A stretch of 6,195 bases of DNA, taken from the NCBI GenBank assembly GCA_947594335.1, contig CANQEC010000152.1, positions 1-6,195 on the forward strand, in the 5' to 3' direction. The notes below the pieces were generated by a model. That model was not told where the DNA came from. It saw only the letters and a program-made list of their open reading frames with translations, and did no database searches. The position numbers and the translations under genes are program-made. Position 1 is the stretch's first letter, and every line of letters starts with the position of its first letter. Below, piece after piece: positions 1 to 5,887 of the stretch. This stretch comes from an uncultured Lachnospiraceae bacterium (lineage in GTDB: Bacteria; Bacillota; Clostridia; Lachnospirales; Lachnospiraceae).

Positions 1-1237
1 CATTAAGGAAGAAAAGCTGCTCTTTCAGATGCATCGCTGCCAGTGTCCCTCCTTTTTCGGACAGCCTGGCAAACTGGCTGCGCAGATAATCCTCCGTAAT
101 TGTGTCGGAAACGCCGATCCAGCAGGAAACCACCTCCGCATCCGAAAAAGAGGAATCCGGACTCTGGGAAGCGTCATCAGATTCGGGGAGCCTGTAAGAG
201 AGAGACAGGCCAAGCAGACCGTCTTTTTCCCCGGCGATCCAGACCCCTGCCGCCTCTGCCCTGGCCGCCTGCCCGAAAATGAGATCGGCCTCGCTGATTT
301 TGTCCGGCCGCAGAAATTGTTCGCAGGCCGGTTCCGGCTCCTTTTTTTCCTCGCTTCCAAATTTTGTCAGAAGATTTCTGAACTCCAGCCTTCTGCACAG
401 ATTTCTCGCTTCATCCGTATACAGATTTTCGATCCGGGCCTCTTCCTTTGAGAAAGAAATCGGTACTTCGAGACAGATGGTGGCCAGCGTTTTGCTCATC
501 TGTGCCATGTCGTAGTGAAGCCGGATGGCTTCGCGTGCTCTTGGCGGTCTGACATTTTCCAGATTTTCATAGGTCTGTTCAATGGAGCCAAATTCCGCGA
601 TCAGTTTTGTGGCCGTCTTCTCCCCGATTCCGGGAACTCCGGGAATGTTATCGGAGCTGTCTCCCATCAGGGCCTTCACATCGATGAACTGCGCCGGGGT
701 TACCTGGTAGCGCTCCTGCACATCCCTGGCATAATAGTCCTCCACTTCGGTGCCGGACGCTTTCGTTTTCGGGATCCGGATTCTGACGGTATCTGTCGCA
801 AGCTGCAGCAAGTCGCGGTCGCCTGAGACGACAGACACCTCCATTCCTTCCGCCTCCATGCGGTGGGAGATGGTTCCCAGGATATCGTCGGCCTCATACC
901 CTTCCATTGTGAGAACCGGAATCCTCATTGCCTTCAGCATTTCTTTTATCAGAGGAACCTGCTCGTGAAGCTCCGGCGGCATCGGCTTGCGGGTCCCTTT
1001 GTATCCGTCGAACATTTTGTGACGGAATGTAGGAGCTTTGAGGTCGAACGCGACCGCCGCGTACTCTGCGTGCTCCTCCTCAAGTACCTTGAACAAGATG
1101 TTCAAAAAACCGTAGACCGCGTTTGTATGAAGACCTTCGCTGTTGGTCAGCGTGGGAATCCCGTAAAAGGCTCTGTTCAGAATACTGTGTCCGTCGATCA
1201 GTACGATCTTCTCTTTAACAGCTGCTTTCTCAGTCAT
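1..1237 (-). CDS. polA: DNA polymerase I, N-terminal part (5' nuclease plus start of 3'-5' exonuclease-like domain), truncated by window edge
   Basis: DNA polymerase I removes RNA primers and fills gaps in replication and repair. The frame is open from the ATG at 1237 to the left edge, giving 412 codons; the polymerase domain lies outside. Residues 1 to about 290 are the 5' nuclease (FEN-like) domain. Its metal-binding motifs are all visible: LIDG with D15, FD at 64-65, EADD at 115-118, GDRD at 139-142, and GDSSDN at 192-197 followed by the helix-hairpin-helix PGVPGIGEKTA. From about 313 a degenerate 3'-5' exonuclease-like domain begins. Where E. coli Pol I has the FDTE and NLKYD motifs, this protein reads IAGE (334-337) and HLKEQ (403-407), so proofreading is probably lost, as in Bacillus and Taq enzymes. 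The start is supported by GAGGAG 7 nt upstream, embedded in the last two codons and stop of the preceding gene, which ends 4 nt before. It is the third gene of the 3219-to-1 unit. Confidence 0.96.
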   Translation of the reverse strand, partial: MTEKAAVKEKIVLIDGHSILNRAFYGIPTLTNSEGLHTNAVYGFLNILFKVLEEEHAEYAAVAFDLKAPTFRHKMFDGYKGTRKPMPPELHEQVPLIKEMLKAMRIPVLTMEGYEADDILGTISHRMEAEGMEVSVVSGDRDLLQLATDTVRIRIPKTKASGTEVEDYYARDVQERYQVTPAQFIDVKALMGDSSDNIPGVPGIGEKTATKLIAEFGSIEQTYENLENVRPPRAREAIRLHYDMAQMSKTLATICLEVPISFSKEEARIENLYTDEARNLCRRLEFRNLLTKFGSEEKKEPEPACEQFLRPDKISEADLIFGQAARAEAAGVWIAGEKDGLLGLSLSYRLPESDDASQSPDSSFSDAEVVSCWIGVSDTITEDYLRSQFARLSEKGGTLAAMHLKEQLFFLN

Positions 1238-1241
1238 TTTC

Positions 1242-1757
1242 TCACTCCTCGTTTTCCTGTACCGGCGCCTGTCCGGCATTTAATATCGGTTCCCGTTCCC
1301 GGATAACCTCGGCAAAGATTTCCGACAGCTCCTCGGTGGACAGCTCCGACTCCTGTTCAGCCAGCTGAATCGGATGATAAAAGTTGAGCCAGATCCGCTG
1401 AAAGGCGGGCTCTGCGGACTGACCGCGGTCAAGCTGTATTCCTGTTATGATGGCAAGGAGGAGCAGCAGGTCGGCCAGTATCAGCAGGACGGACCGTATA
1501 AGGCGGAAGGTTCTCGCAAAGACAATGCGGCGTCTGGCGGCGTGAATACTTTCTTTCAGCATCCTTTTAAAATCGTAATCGGGATGATCCTCCGCGTCAA
1601 GCCGTTCCATCGCCTGGTATACGGTAAAATAGATATCCAGTTCGTCCATGCAGTCACTGCACTGCTCAATATGTTTCAGAAACTGTTCCAGATCTTTTTC
1701 AGAAAGCTCACCTTTTACGTAGGGGGTGATCATTCTGCGCGCTTCCATACAGTTCAT
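1242..1757 (-). CDS. Single-pass membrane protein with anti-sigma-factor-like zinc-finger motif
   Basis: A 171-residue protein. The N-terminal part carries C3 and an H29-x3-C33-x2-C36 motif, the pattern of the putative zinc-finger (zf-HC2/ZAS-type) domain of anti-sigma factors. A basic stretch (about 75-88, RRRIVFARTFRLIR) precedes one hydrophobic helix at about 87-107, which predicts the zinc-finger side in the cytoplasm. The outer part (108-171) is acidic and has no recognised domain. By family analogy the cytoplasmic domain would bind a sigma factor or other regulator, but no sigma-factor gene is in the window, so the partner is unknown. The start at 1757 has AGGAG 7 nt upstream (1765-1769), inside the last codons of the channel gene, whose stop lies 1 nt away; translation is probably coupled. 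The stop overlaps the polA ribosome binding site. The ORF and motif are clear; the anti-sigma role is inference. Confidence 0.88.
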   Translation of the reverse strand: MNCMEARRMITPYVKGELSEKDLEQFLKHIEQCSDCMDELDIYFTVYQAMERLDAEDHPDYDFKRMLKESIHAARRRIVFARTFRLIRSVLLILADLLLLLAIITGIQLDRGQSAEPAFQRIWLNFYHPIQLAEQESELSTEELSEIFAEVIREREPILNAGQAPVQENEE

Positions 1758-1758
1758 C

Positions 1759-3219
1759 TTATTTCTCCTGTTTCATGCTGACAACAATCTGAGGCAGCGG
1801 AATCTCAATGCCGGCCTCATCAAAGCTCAGCTTGATTTTTTCTCTCACCTTCCAGAGAGTCGACAGATATTCAGTCCACCGCACGTAGATCTGTCCTTCC
1901 AGAACAACGCCGGAATCTCCAAAACTGGCGATAAAGACATTGACCGGTTTCTCCGGCAGCCGCTCAGGAATCCTTTCGAGAACGTTTCGGAAAATATTCA
2001 TGGATTCCTTCAGATTTGCGTCGTAGGAAATCGGACATTGCACCTCCACACGGCGTGTCGTCTGCTCGGAATAGTTTTCAATGACGCTGCTCATAAGCGT
2101 GCTGTTCGGGATGATCACGGTCCGGTCATCCGCGCCGACCAGCGTGGTGTATACGAGTCCGATCTCACGGACTGTGCCGGAATAACCGGCGGCGCTTACA
2201 AAATCGCCCAGGTGGAGGGGCTTCATTATCGCGAGCAGAAGTCCTCCCGCGAGGTTGCTGAGACTTCCCTGCAGGGCAAGGCCGAGAGCCACGCCGATCG
2301 AGCTGATGATCGCCGCAAGGGAAGCCACCTCAACGCCGACACAGGTCAGGATGGACATCACAAGGGCAAGATACAGTACGGCTCTTGCCGCGTTTCTGGC
2401 AAAGCTGCAGACCGTGGGATCCCATCCCTTGAGAACCGCGATCCGGTCCATGACCCGGATAATGCTGTTGATGATCCTTCTTCCGACAAAGAAAAGAATG
2501 AAGGCCAGAATCAGCTGCAGGATCTTGGTGATGAACGCCATCTCCATGCTTTCCCACCATTCCTGGAGCAGAATAAAAAATTTCGAATCTTCTTTTTCGG
2601 ATGATTCTTCTGTCTCCTCCTCCTGGGATTCCGATTCCTGAAATGCCGTTTCTTCCGGCATGGCGGTTTCATCGGCGGCCTCCGAAAACTCAGTCTCTGT
2701 CAGCTGCTCTTCCGTTTCGGGAAGCGTCTCCGCATCGGATGGCTCTTCCGTGATGGTTTCCGCCTCAGTGGAATACTGTTCCGTTTCAAAAGATGTTTCC
2801 GGTTCTTTGGAGTCACCCGTCTCCGTGAAATGCTCTGTTTCGGCGGGCTGTTCCGTCCCCGGACCGGCTTCCGTGTATTCGGTTTCCTCTGGACTGGCAG
2901 GGGAATCCGTTTGTTCCGGGGGCTCTGTCCCGGTGAAAGATTCCGTCTCATGGGATGATTCCGGGTTTTCATCGGAAGGCTCCCCGACCGAGGGAGCATC
3001 TTCTTCGGAGCCGGAAGCCGGTTCTGTATTTTCCGTATATTCCTGATCCGTGTCAGCGGCCTGCATACGATTTTCTTCCCCAGGTGCAGACGCATCGGCC
3101 TCTCTGTCGTACTGAACGGCCGCGGACGCGGCGCAGAGAACCCCTGTATTAAGTCTGAGCGTAAACAGAAACACAGTCAGACACCAGATGAAAAGTTTCC
3201 GTTTTCTGTTTTGACGCAT
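1759..3219 (-). CDS. MscS-family mechanosensitive ion channel with long acidic extracellular N-terminal tail
   Basis: A 486-residue small-conductance mechanosensitive channel, expected to open under membrane tension and release solutes during osmotic downshock. Residues 1-33 look like a signal peptide: basic n-region RQNRKRK, hydrophobic core about 9-21, possible cleavage after ASA. Residues about 36-212 form a low-complexity tail, by my count about 50 Glu and 10 Asp against 4 Lys/Arg, with recurrent ETE and TE units. The channel core follows: TM1 about 229-251, TM2 about 277-294, and the TM3 pore helix about 298-333 with the MscS hallmark GLALQGSLSNLAGG and KPLHLGD. A beta domain (GTVREIGL, IPNSTLMS) and an alpha/beta C-terminus follow. 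The core resembles E. coli MscS (286 residues); the extra length is the tail. Topology puts the tail outside the cell. The start at 3219 has AAAGGGGGG upstream (3228-3236) and a consensus promoter. First gene of the unit ending in polA. Confidence 0.94.
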   Translation of the reverse strand: MRQNRKRKLFIWCLTVFLFTLRLNTGVLCAASAAVQYDREADASAPGEENRMQAADTDQEYTENTEPASGSEEDAPSVGEPSDENPESSHETESFTGTEPPEQTDSPASPEETEYTEAGPGTEQPAETEHFTETGDSKEPETSFETEQYSTEAETITEEPSDAETLPETEEQLTETEFSEAADETAMPEETAFQESESQEEETEESSEKEDSKFFILLQEWWESMEMAFITKILQLILAFILFFVGRRIINSIIRVMDRIAVLKGWDPTVCSFARNAARAVLYLALVMSILTCVGVEVASLAAIISSIGVALGLALQGSLSNLAGGLLLAIMKPLHLGDFVSAAGYSGTVREIGLVYTTLVGADDRTVIIPNSTLMSSVIENYSEQTTRRVEVQCPISYDANLKESMNIFRNVLERIPERLPEKPVNVFIASFGDSGVVLEGQIYVRWTEYLSTLWKVREKIKLSFDEAGIEIPLPQIVVSMKQEK

Positions 3220-3250
3220 ATATCCGTCCCCCCTTTAAACTGTACCTGTA

Positions 3251-3279
3251 ATTATAACGGCTGCCCAATTTGCCGTCAA
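3251..3279 (-). promoter_or_regulatory. Sigma-A promoter of the channel / zinc-finger protein / polA unit
   Basis: On the minus strand, TTGACG (3274-3279) and TATAAT (3251-3256) are separated by exactly 17 bp, a near-perfect vegetative promoter. The predicted transcription start is near 3244, giving a leader of about 25 nt that contains the AAAGGGGGG ribosome binding site. No other promoter is evident between the three genes, so this probably supplies polA as well; an internal promoter inside the coding sequence cannot be excluded. Confidence 0.87.
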
Positions 3280-3284
3280 TGTTT

Positions 3285-3313
3285 TTGACATTTTTTCACA
3301 AATTTGATACAAT
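3285..3313 (+). promoter_or_regulatory. Sigma-A promoter of the DUF6062-like gene
   Basis: TTGACA (3285-3290) and TACAAT (3308-3313) are separated by 17 bp. The predicted start is near 3320, giving a leader of about 100 nt. Its -35 box lies 5 bp from the -35 box of the divergent channel promoter; together they form the perfect inverted repeat GTCAA-TGTTT-TTGAC (3275-3289). Confidence 0.85.
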
Positions 3314-3370
3314 TACGGTTAAGTTTACGGCCTTCTTCGCAAAGCAGATGCAGGCCGGCTGTGATACCAC

Positions 3371-3396
3371 GCTGCGGGTGCGAGGGAATCCGCAGC
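3371..3396 (+). promoter_or_regulatory. Hairpin in the 5' leader of the DUF6062-like gene
   Basis: GCTGCGG (3371-3377) pairs perfectly with CCGCAGC (3390-3396), with one further possible G-U pair and a loop of about 10-12 nt. It lies about 11 nt upstream of the AAGGAG ribosome binding site. It has no T-run, so it is not a terminator; it may stabilise the message or influence initiation. I recognise no riboswitch core in the leader. Confidence 0.5.
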
Positions 3397-3407
3397 TCCG
3401 ATCAGGA

Positions 3408-3413
3408 AAGGAG
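3408..3413 (+). promoter_or_regulatory. Ribosome binding site that fixes the DUF6062-like start
   Basis: AAGGAG lies 6 nt before the ATG at 3420. The same frame is open upstream, with an ATG at 3348 and a TTG at 3270, but neither has a good ribosome binding site and the TTG lies upstream of the promoter, so 3420 is the supported start. Confidence 0.85.
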
Positions 3414-3419
3414 TTTCTT

Positions 3420-4181
3420 ATGAAAGAAAAACTGTATACAATTCCTTTGAATGATGCTCTCAATGCCCACGATGAATGTCCGTTCTGCTTTATCGAGCGC
3501 AAACTTGAACAGGACACGATCGATTTTGTCATCGGCAGCAGCTCTTCCTATATGGAGAGCGATATCCGCGCTCAGACGGATGAGATCGGATTCTGCCGCA
3601 TGCATATGAAAAAAATGTTTGATTACGGGAATGCGCTGGGCAATTCTCTGATCCTGCAGACGCATTACAAGAAACTCCGCGGCGAGATGAGTAAAAAATT
3701 TGCCGCCTACCAGCCGGGGAAATCTTCCTTTCTCAGAAAGGTGACCTCAAAGCCTGAGGACACAAGGAGCGCGATCGGGGAATGGACGGCCGAAAAGGAT
3801 ACCTCCTGCTACATATGCCGCGGGCTGAAGGATACTTTTGAACGGTATATTTCCACTTTTTTCGGAATGTATGCAAAAGATGAAGGATTTCGGGATAAGA
3901 TCAAAAACAGCAAGGGGTTCTGCCTTCATCATTTCGGCATCCTCTGTGACCGGGCGGAGCATTATCTGAATGACAAGCAGAAAGCGGAGTTTTATCCGAT
4001 GGTGTTTGCGCTGATGGAAGAAAATATGAAGCGGATCCAGGAAGATATCGACTGGCTGGTCGATAAGTATGACTACCGCAACAAGGACGCGGACTGGAAA
4101 AATTCCAAAGATGCGCTGCAAAGAGGAATGCAGAAGCTCAGAGGCGGTTATCCGGCGGATCCGGTATACAAAATGAAATAG
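3420..4181 (+). CDS. DUF6062-like protein with two CxxC...FCxxH modules
   Basis: A 253-residue soluble protein with no signal peptide or membrane segment. The opening (KEKLYTIPLNDAL...CPFC, then YMESDIR...GFC) resembles what I recall of the DUF6062 family, common in Lachnospiraceae and of unknown function; a profile search would confirm this. Two similar Cys/His units are visible. In the first, C20-P-F-C23 is followed after 35 residues by C59-R-M-H62. In the second, C130-Y-I-C133 is followed after 34 residues by C168-L-H-H171. Both second halves read GFC-x-x-H. This suggests an internal duplication with two metal (probably zinc) sites, though no metal binding is proven. The C-terminus (about 200-253) is charged and probably helical. 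The gene is alone between its own promoter and a strong hairpin, so it appears monocistronic. The ORF is certain; the molecular role is unknown. Confidence 0.9.
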   Translation: MKEKLYTIPLNDALNAHDECPFCFIERKLEQDTIDFVIGSSSSYMESDIRAQTDEIGFCRMHMKKMFDYGNALGNSLILQTHYKKLRGEMSKKFAAYQPGKSSFLRKVTSKPEDTRSAIGEWTAEKDTSCYICRGLKDTFERYISTFFGMYAKDEGFRDKIKNSKGFCLHHFGILCDRAEHYLNDKQKAEFYPMVFALMEENMKRIQEDIDWLVDKYDYRNKDADWKNSKDALQRGMQKLRGGYPADPVYKMK

Positions 4182-4186
4182 AGTTG

Positions 4187-4220
4187 TAAAGATCCCGGGG
4201 GAAATCCCCCGGGATCTTTA
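4187..4220. terminator. Perfect 15-bp hairpin, probable bidirectional terminator
   Basis: TAAAGATCCCGGGGG (4187-4201) and its exact complement (4206-4220) flank a 4-nt loop. It begins 5 nt after the stop of the DUF6062-like gene and ends 3 nt from the 3' end of the convergent tRNA-Leu gene. The A and T tracts at its base (AAAG...CTTT) supply a short U run in either direction, but no long U tail follows, so the call rests mainly on stem strength and position. Confidence 0.82.
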
Positions 4221-4223
4221 GTC

Positions 4224-4305
4224 TGCCGCTGGCCGGACTCGAACCGGCACGGTTTTACCCGCTTGATTTTGAGTCAAGTGCGTCTGCCAATTCCGCCACA
4301 GCGGC
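4224..4305 (-). tRNA. tRNA-Leu, anticodon CAA (decodes UUG)
   Basis: An 82-nt class II tRNA folds completely. The acceptor stem GCCGCTG/CAGCGGC carries discriminator A. The D arm is GCG/CGC with loop GAATTGGCAGA. The anticodon stem CTTGA/TCAAG holds loop CTCAAAA, with anticodon CAA at 4269-4271. A short variable arm CGG/CCG and the T arm GCCGG-TTCGAGT-CCGGC complete it. The D loop, extra arm and discriminator A fit leucine tRNAs. The 3' CCA is not encoded (GAC follows), so it must be added by the CCA-adding enzyme. It lies downstream of lysA on the same strand but has its own promoter. Confidence 0.96.
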
Positions 4306-4332
4306 AAGGTCTTTCTGACCGGCACCTGAACT

Positions 4333-4361
4333 ACCATATCACAGATGGCAGAAAAATGCAA
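4333..4361 (-). promoter_or_regulatory. Promoter of tRNA-Leu
   Basis: On the minus strand, TTGCAT (4356-4361) and TATGGT (4333-4338) are separated by 17 bp. The predicted start is about 20 nt before the mature tRNA 5' end. The TATGGT -10 is a good but non-perfect match. Confidence 0.75.
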
Positions 4362-4374
4362 GAATATTTTTGCA
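4357..4374. repeat. AT-rich near-perfect 18-bp palindrome
   Basis: TGCAAGAATATTTTTGCA is self-complementary with one mismatched pair. Read on the minus strand it is followed by ATTTTTC, so it could act as a weak terminator for lysA, whose stop is 23 bp upstream. It also overlaps the -35 box of the tRNA promoter, so it could instead be a protein-binding site. The sequence does not decide between these. Confidence 0.4.
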
Positions 4375-4396
4375 CAGAATCCGTTTTTGGGCCTGC

Positions 4397-5665
4397 TTAA
4401 TATTTCATATCCTTTAAGATATCGCAGAAATCAAATGTCGCGAAATAATCCCGCGGCGTTTCCGCGCGGCGGATCAGCTTTGCGGTTCCGTCCTCACAAA
4501 GAAGCACTTCCGCTGACCTGAGCTTGCCGTTGTAGTTGTAGCCCATTGAGTAGCCGTGCGCTCCCGTGTCGTGGATTACCAGCAGATCTCCCATATCGAT
4601 CTTCGGGAGCTTGCGGTCGATTGCGAATTTGTCATTATTTTCGCACAGAGATCCTGTCACATCGTAAACGTGATCGCAGGGCTCCTCTTCTTTTCCCATC
4701 ACTGTGATGTGATGGTAAGCGCCGTACATGGCCGGGCGCATCAGATTGACCGCGCAGGCATCCACGCCGATGTATTCTTTGTGCGTATGCTTTTCGTGGA
4801 TGGCCTTTGTCACAAGACAGCCGTACGGGCCAAGTATGTAGCGGCCGAGTTCCGTATAGAGCGCCACATCGCCCATGCCTGCCGGGACAAGGATTTTCTC
4901 GTATACCCTGCGGACTCCTTTGCTGATCTTGTAGATGTCGTTCTTTTCCTGATCCGGACGATAGGGGATTCCGATTCCGCCGGAAAGATTGATAAACCGG
5001 ATGTTTGCGCCGGTCTTTTCATGCAGCTTTACCGCAAGTTCGAACAAAACGCCGGCCAGCATCGGATAATAATCATTTGTCACGGTGTTGCTCGCGAGGA
5101 AGGCATGGATACCGAACTCCTCCACTCCTTTGGCTTTCATGATGCGAAAAGCCTCTTCAATCTGTTCTTCCGTCATGCCGTACTTGGCGTCGCCCGGATT
5201 GTCCATGATGTCATTGCTGATCTTGAACACTCCTCCGGGATTGAAGCGGCAGGACATGGTCTTTGGAAGATATCCGACGGCCTCTTCCACTTTTGCAATG
5301 TGCGTGATATCATCGAGGTTAATGATGCCGCCGATGTCCGCGCATTTTTTGAATTCGGGAAGAGGCGTGTCATTTGAGGAAAACATCACATTGTGGCCGG
5401 TTATGCCGATCGCCTCGGAGAGCATTAGTTCTGTCATCGAGGAACAGTCTGTTCCGCAGCCATACTCTTTCAAAATATTGATCAGGAACGGATTGGGCGT
5501 TGCCTTTACCGCAAAAAATTCTTTATATCCCTTGTTCCAGGAAAAAGCGTCGTAGAGCTCCTTCACATTTTCACGAATCCCCTTCTCGTCGTACAGATGA
5601 AACGGCGTCGGAAATTCCTGTACAATCTGATCGAGCTGCTCTTTTGTTACAAACGGTTTCTTCAT
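4397..5665 (-). CDS. lysA: Diaminopimelate decarboxylase (PLP-dependent, fold-type III)
   Basis: It converts meso-diaminopimelate to L-lysine and CO2, the last step of lysine synthesis, in the cytoplasm. The 422 residues match the usual length. The PLP lysine is K54 in FFAVKATPNP. Other family landmarks are CGTDCSSMTEL (70-80), the glycine-rich phosphate loop LSGGIGIPY (227-235), ELGRYILGPYG (272-282), the active-site Cys segment LCENNDKFA (340-348) and GAHGYSMGYNYNG (368-380). Several differ from textbook LysA: HAFLASNT (187-194) stands where HIGSQ is usual, ELGR where EPGR is usual, CENND where CES-D is usual, and GAH where GAY is usual. It therefore belongs to a divergent LysA-like branch, and a related carboxylase specificity cannot be fully excluded. 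GAGGAG (5675-5680) lies 9 nt before the ATG. It is probably monocistronic from the promoter at 5830-5858, possibly reading through into tRNA-Leu. Confidence 0.9.
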   Translation of the reverse strand: MKKPFVTKEQLDQIVQEFPTPFHLYDEKGIRENVKELYDAFSWNKGYKEFFAVKATPNPFLINILKEYGCGTDCSSMTELMLSEAIGITGHNVMFSSNDTPLPEFKKCADIGGIINLDDITHIAKVEEAVGYLPKTMSCRFNPGGVFKISNDIMDNPGDAKYGMTEEQIEEAFRIMKAKGVEEFGIHAFLASNTVTNDYYPMLAGVLFELAVKLHEKTGANIRFINLSGGIGIPYRPDQEKNDIYKISKGVRRVYEKILVPAGMGDVALYTELGRYILGPYGCLVTKAIHEKHTHKEYIGVDACAVNLMRPAMYGAYHHITVMGKEEEPCDHVYDVTGSLCENNDKFAIDRKLPKIDMGDLLVIHDTGAHGYSMGYNYNGKLRSAEVLLCEDGTAKLIRRAETPRDYFATFDFCDILKDMKY

Positions 5666-5823
5666 AAATTTTCTCTCCTCATAATTTGATACCCCGTTGC
5701 CTGCAGCGGGGTATCTGACTGTGTGTGCAGACCCATGTAAGGAAAACAGCTGCTGACGCAGCCTGCGGGCCGTGCGGCGAGCAGGAGGGGAAACCGCTCT
5801 CTGCTCGATTAAAGCATCATATC
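5666..5823 (-). promoter_or_regulatory. Structured 5' leader of lysA, about 157 nt, class not recognised
   Basis: Between the predicted start (about 5823) and the lysA ATG three hairpins can be drawn. The first spans 5778-5807 (CGAGCAG/CTGCTCG closing stem with further GAG/CTC and GG/CC pairs). The second spans 5749-5762 (GCTGC-GTCA-GCAGC). The third spans 5688-5715 (perfect 9-bp GATACCCCG/CGGGGTATC with a 10-nt loop). The last ends 7 nt before the GAGGAG ribosome binding site. I see neither the lysine riboswitch core sequences nor the T-box GGTGGNACCGCG element. There is no U tract after the last hairpin, so a translational role or message stabilisation is more likely than attenuation. Confidence 0.55.
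5688..5715 (-). promoter_or_regulatory. Strong hairpin just upstream of the lysA ribosome binding site
   Basis: GATACCCCG (5688-5696) and CGGGGTATC (5707-5715) are exact complements around a 10-nt loop. On the minus strand AAATTAT follows, then GAGGAG. The lack of a T-run argues against intrinsic termination. It is the most stable element of the leader and is placed to influence translation start. Confidence 0.65.
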
Positions 5824-5829
5824 ACTGCT

Positions 5830-5858
5830 ACTATAATCCGGTAAAAATGATTTGTCAA
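5830..5858 (-). promoter_or_regulatory. Sigma-A promoter of lysA
   Basis: On the minus strand, TTGACA (5853-5858) and TATAGT (5830-5835) are separated by exactly 17 bp. It begins 29 bp after the stop of the upstream sulfatase gene, so lysA is probably transcribed independently of it. Confidence 0.87.
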
Positions 5859-5887
5859 TATACAGATGAAAGCTAAATTTTGTGGGT

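Noticed and set aside
1726..2604. 292-codon open frame on the plus strand opposite the channel and zinc-finger genes
   Set aside because: It is antisense to strong coding sequence, has no ribosome binding site or recognisable domain, and its composition reads as a shadow.
2660..3046. Ser/Val-rich open frame on the plus strand, like a low-complexity surface protein
   Set aside because: It is the mirror of the Glu/Thr-rich tail of the channel; the repeated GAA/ACA-type codons give Ser/Val when read backwards.
3270..3419. N-terminal extension of the DUF6062-like protein from TTG 3270 or ATG 3348
   Set aside because: The TTG is upstream of the promoter, neither start has a good ribosome binding site, and ATG 3420 has AAGGAG at 6 nt and matches the family's usual opening.
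4556..5377. 273-codon open frame on the plus strand inside lysA
   Set aside because: It is antisense to a well-supported enzyme gene and has no family resemblance of its own.
5662..5736. 24-residue upstream ORF in the lysA leader, its TGA overlapping the lysA ATG
   Set aside because: The overlap is suggestive of coupling, but there is no ribosome binding site before its ATG and no run of Lys codons as expected for an attenuator peptide.
5666..5823. Lysine riboswitch or T-box upstream of lysA
   Set aside because: None of the conserved core sequences of either class could be found on the minus strand.
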